From: an uncultured Prevotellaceae bacterium
GTDB taxonomy: Bacteria > Bacteroidota > Bacteroidia > Bacteroidales > Bacteroidaceae
Length of the DNA: 64,000 nucleotides
NCBI GenBank assembly: GCA_902776545.1
Contig: CACYQO010000015.1
Span: 25,019-89,018 of the forward strand
Reading direction: 5' to 3'
Shown one piece after another: positions 1-8,638 of the stretch (its first letter is position 1; each line of letters starts with the position of its first letter). A program made the translations under genes and the position numbers. The notes beneath the pieces are model-generated. The model saw nothing but the letters and a program-made list of their open reading frames with translations. It did not search any database and was not told where the DNA came from.

Positions 1-1
1 A

Positions 2-1906
2 CCCGAAGGAGACTGGACGCCTCCCTATTTCGACCGTGCCGCATCGCAACAGCTCACGACCACCTACATGACGCATATCCACGACCAACAGGGCCGTAAG
101 GTGGGCATGCTGGGTGCAGACGTGTCGCTGGAGTGGCTCAGACTGCGACATAAGCGTGTTGACGCTGAGAACCACGAACGTTTCGAGAAAGGTTTTAAGG
201 ATCAGTCTTACAGTTTCATCATCGACAGCGACGGCACCTACCTGATCCATCCCGATGAGAACAGGGTGCTGAAGCAGAAGTTGCAGGACGTCACCGCCCT
301 GACACCAGACACGCTCGACGATGTGATGGTGCAGAAGATGATGGCAGGCGAGAGCGGTGTCAGCCTCATCCTGAATGACGACATCGACTCGTGGGTGTTC
401 TACTCGTTTGTGAAATACGCCGAGTGGACGGTGGTGATCGTCGTGCCTGAGGCCATCATCCATCACAACGGCAACGTATTAGTCTATATCATCCTCAGCG
501 TGCTTTTCTTTGGCCTGGTAATCATCTATCTGCTGAGCCATTATCTTATCAAGAAGAACATGCGTCCGCTGGCACGTTTCGTCACTGCCGCAGGCGAGGT
601 GGCACAAGGCAATTTCGACATCGAACTGCCTGAGGTGAAGAGCCGTGAGGTGAACAACTTGCGCGATGCCTTCAAGGACATGCAGAGCTCGCTGACGAAC
701 TATGTGGAGAAACTGAAGCAGACCACCGCCTCGAATGTGGCGTTGGAGCAGGAACTCAAGATCGCCAGCGACATCCAGCAGCAGATGCTGCCCAAGGTCT
801 ATCCGCCGTTCCCGGAACGTACTGACATCGACATCTTCGGTGAGGTGGTGACGGCCAAGCAGGTGGGTGGCGACCTCTTCGACTTCTTCATCCGCGACGA
901 GAAGCTCTATTTCAGCATCGGCGACGTGGCTGGCAAGGGTGTACCAGCCTCCTTGGTGATGGCCGTGACCCGAAGCATGTTCCGCAGTGCCTCGATGATG
1001 CATACCTCGCCAAAGCTCATCGTCGAATCCATCAACCGCTCCGTGTGCCAGAGCAACGACTCCTTCATGTTCGTCACCCTCTTCATGGGTGTGCTCGACC
1101 TCGCCACGGGCCGTCTGCTCTATGCCAATGCCGGCCATGAGCCTCCCGTGCTGGTGGGTGGTGCCCACACCCGTTTCCTCAATGTGAACAACAATATCCC
1201 TTTAGGTCTGCGCCCGGACTGGGAATACACGGAACAGAAATCGCTCATCGACAAGGGCACCACGCTGTTCCTCTATACCGACGGCTATCCCGAGGCTGAG
1301 ACGGTGGAGCGTGAGCAGTTCGGTAAGGAACGGATGTGCGCAGAGGCCCTGCGCCTCTCTGCCGAGCACCTCGACTCCCGCACTTTCGTCCAGAAGATCC
1401 GACTGGCAGAGCGTGAATTTGTGAATTACATCCCCCAAGGCGACGATATCTCCCTGCTCGCCATCAAGTATCGGGGCAGCATGAGCATCCCTCACTACCA
1501 CCGAGGCATCTCGCTGGTCAACGACGTGAAGGAGATCCCCGCTCTGGCCATCTTCGTGGGAAGCATCTGCGAGGATATGCAGTTCGACGAACTGACGGAG
1601 TCGGGCGTGAGACTGGCTGTCGAGGAGGCTGTGGTCAACGTGATGAACTACGCCTTCCCGGAGGGTGTCCGTTCCACGATCCTTCTGGAGGTCGATGCCG
1701 ACGACAATCAGGTGACCTTCGAGTTGCGTGACGAGGGTGCTCCCTTTGATCCCACAACCAAGGAAGTCGATGTCGACAGCCATGTGAAGAATGGTGTCAT
1801 CGGCGGTCTCGGCATCCATCTGATACGTCACTATATGGACACCGTGACCTACGAGCGCAAAGACGGTCAGAACATTCTGACGATGAGGAAGGCGAGAAAA
1901 AATTAA
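2..1906 (+). CDS. SpoIIE-type serine phosphatase with sensor domain and HATPase domain (5' end outside window)
   Basis: The reading frame is open from base 2, so the gene starts upstream; the first Met (base 68) is internal. Counting from that Met, residues 1-130 look like the end of an extracytoplasmic Cache-type sensor (the W-PYFD pattern lies just before it), 137-161 form a membrane helix, 162-215 a HAMP-like linker and 225-245 a coiled coil (IASDIQQQMLP). About 250-440 is a PP2C/SpoIIE phosphatase with the metal-binding GGDLFDFF and GDVAGKG motifs. About 480-612 is an RsbW-like ATPase (EEAVVNVMNYAF, DEGAPFDP, GGLGIHLI). Phosphatase and anti-sigma-like kinase domains in one protein, followed 76 bp later by a STAS gene, indicate a partner-switching signalling module. 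The signal sensed is unknown. Confidence 0.93.
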   Translation, partial: PEGDWTPPYFDRAASQQLTTTYMTHIHDQQGRKVGMLGADVSLEWLRLRHKRVDAENHERFEKGFKDQSYSFIIDSDGTYLIHPDENRVLKQKLQDVTALTPDTLDDVMVQKMMAGESGVSLILNDDIDSWVFYSFVKYAEWTVVIVVPEAIIHHNGNVLVYIILSVLFFGLVIIYLLSHYLIKKNMRPLARFVTAAGEVAQGNFDIELPEVKSREVNNLRDAFKDMQSSLTNYVEKLKQTTASNVALEQELKIASDIQQQMLPKVYPPFPERTDIDIFGEVVTAKQVGGDLFDFFIRDEKLYFSIGDVAGKGVPASLVMAVTRSMFRSASMMHTSPKLIVESINRSVCQSNDSFMFVTLFMGVLDLATGRLLYANAGHEPPVLVGGAHTRFLNVNNNIPLGLRPDWEYTEQKSLIDKGTTLFLYTDGYPEAETVEREQFGKERMCAEALRLSAEHLDSRTFVQKIRLAEREFVNYIPQGDDISLLAIKYRGSMSIPHYHRGISLVNDVKEIPALAIFVGSICEDMQFDELTESGVRLAVEEAVVNVMNYAFPEGVRSTILLEVDADDNQVTFELRDEGAPFDPTTKEVDVDSHVKNGVIGGLGIHLIRHYMDTVTYERKDGQNILTMRKARKN

Positions 1907-1982
1907 AAAATTAAAAAATTAAAAGATTAAAAAATTAAAAAATTAGGAAATTAAAAGATTAGAAAATTACGAAATTAAATAT
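1907..1982. repeat. AT-rich short tandem repeat between phosphatase and STAS genes
   Basis: Seven-to-nine-base units of the form attaaaaa/attaaaaga repeat about nine times between the two partner-switch genes. No hairpin arm is present. It belongs to the same style of short-unit intergenic repeats seen at several other junctions in this window. Confidence 0.7.
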
Positions 1983-2288
1983 ATGGAAGCAACAATTAGA
2001 AAAGACGACGACAATCAGGTGACCTTGATTCTTGACGGTTACCTCGATACCTCTGTCACTCCACAGACGGAGAAGGAAGTAGAACCCCTCTACCAGTTCA
2101 GCGACAGTGAAATCGTGATTGACTGTAGCCGCCTGCAGTACATCTCCTCCAGCGGCCTTCGACTGCTGATGGCCATCAACCAGCGCTGTCGCGCCAACCA
2201 CTGCCGCCTTTATATCAAAGGCTTGCAGGAGAAGGTAAAGGATGTGTTTGTGACAACTGGCTTTACCAACCTGTTCGAGTTCAAGTAG
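1983..2288 (+). CDS. STAS-domain anti-sigma factor antagonist
   Basis: The 101-residue protein is a single STAS domain. The phosphorylatable-serine segment CSRLQYISSSGLRLLM matches the conserved D/C-x-S-x-[SG]-G-[LI] region of SpoIIAA/RsbV proteins. It probably cycles between phosphorylated and free forms, with the upstream SpoIIE-type protein removing the phosphate and the HATPase domain binding or phosphorylating it. The ATG sits directly after an AT-rich repeat and the length is typical of single-domain STAS antagonists. The downstream target is not visible in the window. Confidence 0.92.
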   Translation: MEATIRKDDDNQVTLILDGYLDTSVTPQTEKEVEPLYQFSDSEIVIDCSRLQYISSSGLRLLMAINQRCRANHCRLYIKGLQEKVKDVFVTTGFTNLFEFK

Positions 2289-2289
2289 T

Positions 2290-2450
2290 TTAGTAGAACG
2301 ACATGGCGATGAAAGGGTCGCTCAGGATAGCCTCGTATTTGTGCACGATGTTGCGTGCGGCGTGGTAGGCCTCCATCTCTGAGGTCGCGTCCGACACGGC
2401 GTGGCAAAGGAGAATCTGCACCTCATGGAGTTGCAGGCGGAAATGTTGTG
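2290..2450 (-). pseudogene. Possible C-terminal gene remnant (unknown family)
   Basis: Minus-strand reading of this stretch ends with a helical, protein-like tail (MEAYHAARNIVHKYEAILSD...SFY stop) immediately behind the STAS gene stop codon. The open frame continues upstream, but beyond about 2450 it is antisense to a second protein-like fragment on the plus strand, so I see only an orphan C-terminus. No family recognised. It may be the broken end of a gene lost through rearrangement. Confidence 0.35.
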
Positions 2451-2451
2451 A

Positions 2452-2721
2452 CTCATCAGCACACCAGACAGAGAAAAGTTCACAGAAGTCACCGAACAGC
2501 TGAAGGCAGAGTGTCAGCGCCAGGGCGACGAACGCCTGTTCTATGTCGCCTGGGGTAACCAGTCCACCTACGAGGCCACTCGCCAGAACGAGTTCATCAA
2601 CAACATCACCAACGAACTGCGCGCAGGTATTCCGTTGGAGCGTTACGAGCACGTCTTCGACACCTTCCGTGAGATTCTTCGAACTTCCTATGAAACAAGG
2701 ATAAGAATATACAGATTATGA
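2452..2721 (+). pseudogene. N-terminally truncated remnant (unknown family)
   Basis: A stop-to-stop frame of about 89 codons without a usable start codon encodes a hydrophilic, helical, protein-like segment (EKFTEVTEQLKAECQRQGDE ... FDTFREILRTSYE). A stop codon at 2449-2451 precedes it. It abuts a minus-strand fragment, so the two look like convergent leftovers of one or two disrupted genes. I do not recognise the family. Confidence 0.4.
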
Positions 2722-2740
2722 TGAAAAAGTTCTGTCAAAA

Positions 2741-2772
2741 TTGCGGAATCTGAGGTAAATTTATTACTTTTG
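2741..2772 (+). promoter_or_regulatory. Bacteroidetes-type promoter for the lipoprotein gene
   Basis: TTG at 2741-2743 and TACTTTTG at 2765-2772 are separated by 21 bases, matching the -33/-7 consensus (TTG / TAnnTTTG) of this phylum. The -7 box overlaps an upstream in-frame ATG at 2770, which supports the later start codon at 2800. Confidence 0.7.
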
Positions 2773-2799
2773 CATCCGACAAACGATAAATCAAGAATA

Positions 2800-3414
2800 A
2801 TGAAGTATCTGAACAAACGAGAATTGACACGACTCAGCACAGTGGTCGTTATGATAACAGTAGCCCTCGGAACCACGATGCTTACGGGTTGTAAGCAGAA
2901 GAAACAGAGAGAGGATATCATCGTCCGCAAGGCGGAAACACCGAAACCGCAGGCACCCATCCGGATGCAGGATTACAGTCAGGTGAAGGATGTGGAGTGG
3001 CTGGATCGCATTTATCAGGTGGACATCCACCGTATGGCCAACGACAGTCTGAAGATGGTGAAGGATGAGACGGGTCAGAAGTTCGTCGACAACAGCATCC
3101 AGCTGAAGGTGATCCGTCAGGATGGTAGCGTGTTCTTCAGCCAGACGTTCACGAAGGCTGATTTCAATGATTATCTTGACGACGACTATCGCGCAACGGG
3201 TATTCTGGAGGGACTGGTCTTCGACCGTGTCGATGGTTATCAGTTGATCTTCGCCGGTAGTGTGAGTCATCCGCAGACGGATGAGTATATCCCGTTGGTG
3301 ATTACACTGAGTAACTTCGGGGACTTGACCATCAGCCGTGATACGCAGATGGACACCAGCGGTAACGAGGAATTAAACGACAAGAGTGTTATTGAAGACT
3401 CCCTGGACATCTAA
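2800..3414 (+). CDS. Lipoprotein (DUF4738-like)
   Basis: From the ATG at 2800 the protein begins with a charged n-region and a hydrophobic stretch ending in a lipobox (MLTGC, Cys at about residue 31), so it should be lipid-anchored in the envelope. The roughly 170-residue mature part is hydrophilic and resembles the DUF4738 lipoproteins of Prevotella and Bacteroides. No catalytic motif is visible. An earlier in-frame ATG at 2770 lies within the promoter -7 box and would add ten residues ahead of the signal peptide, so I reject it. It is a single gene, convergent with the HAD hydrolase gene. Function unknown. Confidence 0.8.
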   Translation: MKYLNKRELTRLSTVVVMITVALGTTMLTGCKQKKQREDIIVRKAETPKPQAPIRMQDYSQVKDVEWLDRIYQVDIHRMANDSLKMVKDETGQKFVDNSIQLKVIRQDGSVFFSQTFTKADFNDYLDDDYRATGILEGLVFDRVDGYQLIFAGSVSHPQTDEYIPLVITLSNFGDLTISRDTQMDTSGNEELNDKSVIEDSLDI

Positions 3415-3423
3415 ATGTTGTCG

Positions 3424-4140
3424 TTAAAAAAGTCGCCAGTTGTTGTATAACTCTACGACGGAGGGGAAAAGTAAGTCTGCTCCGGCGTCGAGGAGCGTCT
3501 GGCCTGGTAAGGGACCTGTGTTCACGGCAATGGTGAAGATCTTGGCAGCAGCACCTGCACGCACGCCAAGGGGTGCATTCTCCACGACAATGGCTTCCCA
3601 AGGTTTTATGTTTCCAGCCTTGCTGAGTCCCATGAGATAGGGATCAGGCGCAGGCTTGCCTCTACGGACATCGTAGGCGGTGGTGATGTGGTCTTCGGTG
3701 ACGAAGGCACCAAAGTCGCTGAGGATACGGTGGATGAGGGGGCGCTGTCCACTGCCCGTGACGACACAGCACAGGAGACCGTCAGCCGTGATTTTCTGCA
3801 TCAGTTCGAGCATACCCGGCATGACGGGAGCCTCGGGCAGGGAGTGGAAGATCTGCGTCTTCACATCGTACATGCGCTGGGCCTCGGCCTCGTCGATCTC
3901 ACGGCCTTGTTGTTTTAGCACCATATTCTTGATCGTGTCCACACCACGGGCACCCTCGGTGGCGTAGGCATCGTCAGCGGTCATCATGATGCCGAACTGC
4001 GCCATGGACTGTTGCCAGGCTATGGCGTGGTTGGGCATAGAGTTGTAGAGCACGCCGTCCATGTCAAAGAGCACGGCCTTGGGGCGCAATGCCTCAAAGC
4101 CGTGTCTTCCCAAGTATTGTGATATTGCAATCTTAAACAT
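3424..4140 (-). CDS. HAD-superfamily hydrolase, beta-phosphoglucomutase-like
   Basis: The 238-residue protein carries the HAD motif I DMDGVLYNS (nucleophile Asp and general acid Asp), motif II in VVTGSGQR (Thr/Ser), a Lys in RRGKPAPDPYL (motif III) and the acidic motif IV at VVENAPLGV. The helical cap between motifs I and II is the type found in beta-phosphoglucomutase and small sugar-phosphate phosphatases. It probably acts on a phosphorylated sugar in the cytoplasm. It lies next to pgi on the same strand but is separated from it by a repeat hairpin. The exact substrate cannot be read from sequence. Confidence 0.88.
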   Translation of the reverse strand: MFKIAISQYLGRHGFEALRPKAVLFDMDGVLYNSMPNHAIAWQQSMAQFGIMMTADDAYATEGARGVDTIKNMVLKQQGREIDEAEAQRMYDVKTQIFHSLPEAPVMPGMLELMQKITADGLLCCVVTGSGQRPLIHRILSDFGAFVTEDHITTAYDVRRGKPAPDPYLMGLSKAGNIKPWEAIVVENAPLGVRAGAAAKIFTIAVNTGPLPGQTLLDAGADLLFPSVVELYNNWRLF

Positions 4141-4150
4141 AGTTTTATTT

Positions 4151-4261
4151 GTTTATGGTTTAAAGTTTATAGTTTATAGTTGAATACCTCGCAAACCATT
4201 CGGATTGTTCCAGACTACAGAAGTAATCATCTATAAACTATAAACCATAAACTATAAACTA
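4151..4261. repeat. Intergenic inverted repeat made of heptad units
   Basis: Arms at 4151-4182 and 4228-4261 are built of repeated 7-base units (tttatag / aaactat) in opposite orientation and would form a long imperfect hairpin. The loop contains CAGAAGTAATC (4218-4228), which recurs in the loop of a similar element at 54749-54759. The right arm reaches the 3' end of pgi. Confidence 0.8.
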
Positions 4262-5611
4262 TTCATTCTCAAGGCGAGCCTTGATGGCCTTGCTGTCTTC
4301 CTCGTAGCCGGGCTTGTCGAGCAGGGCGAACATGTTCTTCTTGTAGGCCTCCACACCGGGCTGGTTGAAGGGGTTCACGCCAAGCACGTTGCCACTGATG
4401 CCACAACCGATCTCGAAGAAGTAGATGAGCTGTCCGAGATAACGCTCGTTGAGGCGTGGCATGGTGATGCGGATGTTGGGCACGCCACCGTCGACATGGG
4501 CCAGACGGGTGCCGAGCTCTGCCATCTTGTTCACTTCGTCCACACGCTTGCCAGCGAGGAAGTTCAGACCGTCGAGGTTCTCCTCGTCCTCAGGGAAGAG
4601 CAGTTTCTTCTCAGGCTCCTCAACGCTGATGACGGTCTCGAAGATGGTGCGCTCGCCGTCCTGGATCCACTGACCCATGGAGTGGAGGTCGGTGGTGAAG
4701 TCGACGCTTGCGGGGAAGATACCCTTCTTGTCCTTACCCTCCGACTCGCCGTAGAGCTGCTTCCACCACTCGCTCATGAAGTGGAGCTTCGGCTGGAAGT
4801 TGACCATGATTTCAATCTTCTTACCCTTCTGGTAGAGACCGTTGCGCACAGCTGCATACTGGGCGGCTGGGTTCTCGGCAAAAGGTGTGTCCTTGCCACA
4901 AGCCTTCTCCATGTCCTGGGCACCGGCGACGAGTTCGCGGATGTCGAAACCAGCACAGGCGATAGGCAGGAGACCTACGGGAGTGAGCACGGAGAAACGG
5001 CCACCGACGTTGTCGGGGATGATGAATGAGGTGTAACCCTCTTTGTCGGCACAGGTACGGGCAGCACCGCGCTTGGCGTCGGTGATGGCGACGATGACCT
5101 TCTTGGCCTCGTCCTTACCGCGCTGGGCCTCACACTGCTTCTTCAACAGACGGAAGGTGAGGGCGGTCTCGGTGGTGGTACCGGACTTAGAGATGTTGAT
5201 CACACCGAACTTCTTGTCCTTCAGGTACTCGGTGAGCTCGAAGAGATAGTCCTCACCGATGTTGTTGCCTGCGAAGAGGATGGTGGGGTTCTTCTTGTCG
5301 GCTACGAGCCATGAGAAAGAGTTGCTGAGGGCCTCGATGACGGCACGGGCACCAAGATAGCTGCCACCGATGCCGGCTACGACGATGGCCTCGCAGTTGG
5401 AGCGGAGCACATCGGCACAGGCCTGCAGTTCGTCGAGGAACGCAGGGGTGATGCTCGAAGGCAGATGGAGCCATCCGAGGAAATCATTACCGGGACACGT
5501 GCCGTCTTCCAGTGCTTGCTGGGCGGCCTTCACTTTGGGCTCAAAAGCCTCTACTGCGCCAGCTTCTAAGAAGCAGGCGGCCTTTGTGATGTCAAGACTG
5601 ATATTTTTCAT
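4259..5611 (-). CDS. pgi: Glucose-6-phosphate isomerase
   Basis: Interconverts glucose 6-phosphate and fructose 6-phosphate in glycolysis and gluconeogenesis. The 450-residue length fits the short bacterial form. The SIS-domain phosphate-binding segments are visible: [11 protein letters not shown] near residue 80 and [11 protein letters not shown] near residue 140. The C-terminal signature region ([20 protein letters not shown]) is intact. It lies upstream of the HAD hydrolase and directly downstream of gpsA on the same strand, with a 35-bp gap, so pgi and gpsA are probably cotranscribed. Cytoplasmic enzyme, no oddities in the coding sequence. Confidence 0.97.
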   Translation of the reverse strand: MKNISLDITKAACFLEAGAVEAFEPKVKAAQQALEDGTCPGNDFLGWLHLPSSITPAFLDELQACADVLRSNCEAIVVAGIGGSYLGARAVIEALSNSFSWLVADKKNPTILFAGNNIGEDYLFELTEYLKDKKFGVINISKSGTTTETALTFRLLKKQCEAQRGKDEAKKVIVAITDAKRGAARTCADKEGYTSFIIPDNVGGRFSVLTPVGLLPIACAGFDIRELVAGAQDMEKACGKDTPFAENPAAQYAAVRNGLYQKGKKIEIMVNFQPKLHFMSEWWKQLYGESEGKDKKGIFPASVDFTTDLHSMGQWIQDGERTIFETVISVEEPEKKLLFPEDEENLDGLNFLAGKRVDEVNKMAELGTRLAHVDGGVPNIRITMPRLNERYLGQLIYFFEIGCGISGNVLGVNPFNQPGVEAYKKNMFALLDKPGYEEDSKAIKARLENE

Positions 5612-5646
5612 TGTGATACATTATTTATATATTAAAGGATAAAAAG

Positions 5647-6642
5647 TTATCGGAAACTGTCGGTCAGGAGTTTGATCTCAATCTGCGGTGAGATGCGCTC
5701 GTAGAGGATGTTATAGACGGCATCGAGGATGGGCATGTTCACATGACAGTGACGGTTGATCTCCTTCATGCACTTCGTGCCGAAATAGCCCTCGGCAATC
5801 ATCTCCATCTCGATCTGTGCCGACTTCACGCTGTAGCCCTTGCCGATCATCGTACCGAAGGTGCGGTTGCGCGAGAAGTTGCTGTAGCCCGTCACGAGCA
5901 GGTCGCCTAAATAGACGGAGTCGTAGGCGTTGCGGTCCAGGGGATGGACGGCGGTGAGGAAACGGTTCATCTCCTGCACGGCGTTCGCCATGAGCACCGC
6001 CTGGAAGTTGTCTCCGTATTTCAGTCCTGAACAGATGCCGGCTGCGATGGCATAGACATTCTTCAGCACAGAGGAGTATTCGATGCCCACCACGTCGGTG
6101 GAGGTCTTCGTCTTGATAAACTCACTGGTGAGTATCTCGCAGAAAGCCTGGGCTTTCTCACGGTCGGCACAGCCCACGGTGAGATAACTCAGACGCTCGA
6201 GGGCCACTTCCTCGGCATGGGAGGGACCTCCGATGCAGGCGAGGTTCTCGTAGGGCACGTCATAGACCTGATGGAAGTATTCTGAGCAGACGAGGTTCTC
6301 ATCGGGCACGATACCTTTGATGGCGGTGATGACGAACTTGTCGTGCAGACGGGTCTTGAGTTTCTTGAGGTGACTCTTGAGATAGGGTGAGGGGGTGACG
6401 AATACCAGCGTGTTGTACTGTTGGGCAATGCGGTTCAGGTCGCTGTCGAAGTGGATCTCGTTGATGTCGAAGTGGACGCTGGTGAGATAGGCGGGGTTGT
6501 GTCCCAGGCGCCGGAAGTCGTCGATACGGTCGTCACGACGCATGTACCAGCCGATGTGGTGGGTGTGACTCACCACAATCTTCGCGATAGCCGTTGCCCA
6601 GCTACCGCCACCGATAATCGCTATCTTACCACAGTCGAACAT
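5647..6642 (-). CDS. gpsA: NAD(P)H-dependent glycerol-3-phosphate dehydrogenase
   Basis: Reduces dihydroxyacetone phosphate to sn-glycerol 3-phosphate for phospholipid synthesis. The N-terminal Rossmann motif is GGGSWATAIAK, and the catalytic lysine lies in EYSSVLKNVYAIAAGI. I place the start at the ATG at 6642, eight codons before the dinucleotide motif. The frame can be extended to a GTG at 6666, but that reaches into the neighbouring palindrome and gives a tail unlike the family. It sits between pgi and lysS on the same strand. Confidence 0.95.
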   Translation of the reverse strand: MFDCGKIAIIGGGSWATAIAKIVVSHTHHIGWYMRRDDRIDDFRRLGHNPAYLTSVHFDINEIHFDSDLNRIAQQYNTLVFVTPSPYLKSHLKKLKTRLHDKFVITAIKGIVPDENLVCSEYFHQVYDVPYENLACIGGPSHAEEVALERLSYLTVGCADREKAQAFCEILTSEFIKTKTSTDVVGIEYSSVLKNVYAIAAGICSGLKYGDNFQAVLMANAVQEMNRFLTAVHPLDRNAYDSVYLGDLLVTGYSNFSRNRTFGTMIGKGYSVKSAQIEMEMIAEGYFGTKCMKEINRHCHVNMPILDAVYNILYERISPQIEIKLLTDSFR

Positions 6643-6661
6643 ATTCCACTTTTCTTTGTTT

Positions 6662-6750
6662 GGCACGGATTAACACGGCTCTCATATTGAGAGACACTGC
6701 TTTTCCGCGCAGCCTGCCGTGTCTTTATTTAAAGCCGTGTAATCCGTGCC
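6662..6750. repeat. Intergenic inverted repeat between gpsA and lysS
   Basis: The arm at 6662-6680 (ggcacggattaacacggct) pairs with 6732-6750 (aagccgtgtaatccgtgcc) around a roughly 50-base loop. On the minus strand it lies just after lysS and could act as an RNA structure or transcription brake between lysS and gpsA. No clear T-tract follows it. Confidence 0.75.
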
Positions 6751-6755
6751 TATTA

Positions 6756-8486
6756 TCATATTGCTGCTTTTTCAATCCACTTGGCGATGTCATCGACAGA
6801 GGGCTTCTGAAGGTCGAGCTTGAATTTCTTCACGATGTCACCGATCTTCTGCTGGAGGCCCTGGGCCTTTTCGGAAGCGATGTTCTGCACGAGGTTGAAG
6901 CCGGCCTTGCGGAGGACGGGTACCCACTCTTCAGCGACACCGATGGCTGCCCACTCTGCGGGCGTGCTCTGCGGAATCTTCTTCTCAGGCTTCATCTGGG
7001 GGAAGAAGAGCACTTCCTGGATGAAAGTCTTGCCCGTCATGAGCATCACCAGACGGTCGATGCCGATGCCGATACCCGAGGTGGGAGGCATACCGTACTG
7101 CAGGGCACGGAGGAAGTCCTGATCGATGATCATGGCCTCGTCGTCGCCCTTGTCAGCCAATTTCATCTGTTCGATGAAACGTTCCTCCTGATCGATGGGA
7201 TCGTTAAGCTCGGAGTAGGCATTGGCCAGCTCCTTACCATTCACCATCAACTCGAAACGCTCGGTGAGTCCGGGCTTAGAGCGGTGCATCTTCGTCAGAG
7301 GAGACATCTCCACGGGATAGTCGGTGATGAAGGTGGGCTGGATGAAGGTGCCCTCGCAGAACTCACCGAAGAGTTCGTCGATGAGCTTACCCTTGCCCAT
7401 GGTCTCGTCCACATCCATACCCTTGGAGAGACAGAAGGCACGGATCTCTTCTTCCGTCTTGCCGTTGCAGTCGAAACCGGTCTTCTCCTGAATGGCCTCG
7501 AGGATGGGCAGACGGCGATAGGGCGCCTTGAAGCTGACGATGTTACCGTCGATCTCACGCTCGGGCTTGCCGTTGACGGCAATACAGATGGTCTCTAAGA
7601 GTTTCTCCGTGAACGACATCATCCAGTTGTAGTCCTTATACTGCACATAGAGCTCCATGCAGGTGAACTCCGGGTTGTGGTTGCGGTCCATACCCTCGTT
7701 GCGGAAGTTCTTGCCAATCTCATAGACGCCTTCGAAACCGCCCACGATGAGACGCTTCAGATAGAGCTCGGTGGCGATACGCATATACATATCCTGGTCG
7801 AGGGCGTTGAAGTGGGTGATGAACGGACGGGCCGAAGCACCACCGGCAATCATCTGCAGGGTAGGGGTCTCTACTTCCGTATATCCGGCGTCATCCAGCA
7901 CCTTGCGCAGGGTACGGATGACCGTCGCACGCTGGAGGAATGTATCCTTCACACCCTCATTCACTACGAGGTCTACATATCGCTGACGATAGCGGAGCTC
8001 GGGATCATCGAACTTATCGTAGGCCACACCGTCCTTATATTTCACAATGGGCAGTGGCTTCAGGGCCTTCGACAACAGGGTGAGCTCCTGGGCATGCACA
8101 CTGATCTCGCCCGTCTGCGTACGGAACACGAAGCCCTTCACACCGATGAAGTCACCGATGTCGAGCAGGCGCTTGAACACATTATTATATAAGTCCTTGT
8201 TCTCGCCAGGGCAGAGGTCGTCGCGGGTGATATACACCTGAATGCGGCCCTTGGAGTCCTGTATCTCTGCAAACGAGGCCTTTCCCATGACCCGACGGCT
8301 CATCATACGGCCGGCAATAGACACCTGGCGGGGCTTGTCTTCGTCACGGAAATTGTCACGTATGTCTGTGGAAAATGCATTAGTGGGGTATTCGGCTGCG
8401 GGATAGGGATCGATGCCCATGTTACGCAGCTCTTGCAGACTCTCGCGTCTGCCGATTTCTTGTTCACTTAATTCTAAAATGTTCAT
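6756..8486 (-). CDS. lysS: Lysine--tRNA ligase, class II
   Basis: Charges tRNA-Lys in the cytoplasm. The 576-residue protein has an N-terminal OB-fold anticodon-binding domain (about 60-160) and a class II catalytic core: motif 1 around VETPTLQMIAGGASARPF, motif 2 FRNEGMDRNHNPEFT, and motif 3 GIGIGIDRLVMLMTG. The C-terminus carries about 80 residues past motif 3, an extension seen in Bacteroidetes LysS. A TAnnTTTG box lies upstream on the minus strand at 8520-8527. Transcription proceeds toward gpsA and pgi. Confidence 0.97.
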   Translation of the reverse strand: MNILELSEQEIGRRESLQELRNMGIDPYPAAEYPTNAFSTDIRDNFRDEDKPRQVSIAGRMMSRRVMGKASFAEIQDSKGRIQVYITRDDLCPGENKDLYNNVFKRLLDIGDFIGVKGFVFRTQTGEISVHAQELTLLSKALKPLPIVKYKDGVAYDKFDDPELRYRQRYVDLVVNEGVKDTFLQRATVIRTLRKVLDDAGYTEVETPTLQMIAGGASARPFITHFNALDQDMYMRIATELYLKRLIVGGFEGVYEIGKNFRNEGMDRNHNPEFTCMELYVQYKDYNWMMSFTEKLLETICIAVNGKPEREIDGNIVSFKAPYRRLPILEAIQEKTGFDCNGKTEEEIRAFCLSKGMDVDETMGKGKLIDELFGEFCEGTFIQPTFITDYPVEMSPLTKMHRSKPGLTERFELMVNGKELANAYSELNDPIDQEERFIEQMKLADKGDDEAMIIDQDFLRALQYGMPPTSGIGIGIDRLVMLMTGKTFIQEVLFFPQMKPEKKIPQSTPAEWAAIGVAEEWVPVLRKAGFNLVQNIASEKAQGLQQKIGDIVKKFKLDLQKPSVDDIAKWIEKAAI

Positions 8487-8519
8487 CTCAAATATTCGAA
8501 TATTTTACTTTTATGGGTG

Positions 8520-8527
8520 CAAAGATA
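8520..8527 (-). promoter_or_regulatory. -7 box upstream of lysS
   Basis: The minus strand reads TATCTTTG here, 33 bases before the lysS ATG. I do not see a well-spaced -33 TTG, so only the -7 element is claimed. Confidence 0.55.
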
Positions 8528-8582
8528 CATCCCGAAAAATGCAAGATTAGGGTAAATATTTGCAAAAAAAGTTGTTAAAGAT

Positions 8583-8613
8583 TTGGTTGTTTATCAAATT
8601 GTTCCTATTTTTG
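8583..8613 (+). promoter_or_regulatory. Promoter of the ROK gene cluster
   Basis: TTG at 8583-8585 and TATTTTTG at 8606-8613 are 20 bases apart, a good Bacteroidetes -33/-7 pair. The first ROK ATG follows at 8639. It diverges from the lysS promoter. Confidence 0.7.
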
Positions 8614-8638
8614 TAGCAGAATAACTAAAGAAGTAGCT

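Noticed and set aside
479-1831. Long minus-strand open frames under the SpoIIE-type gene
   Set aside because: Antisense shadows of a high-GC coding region with clear domains on the plus strand; histidine-rich, no motifs.
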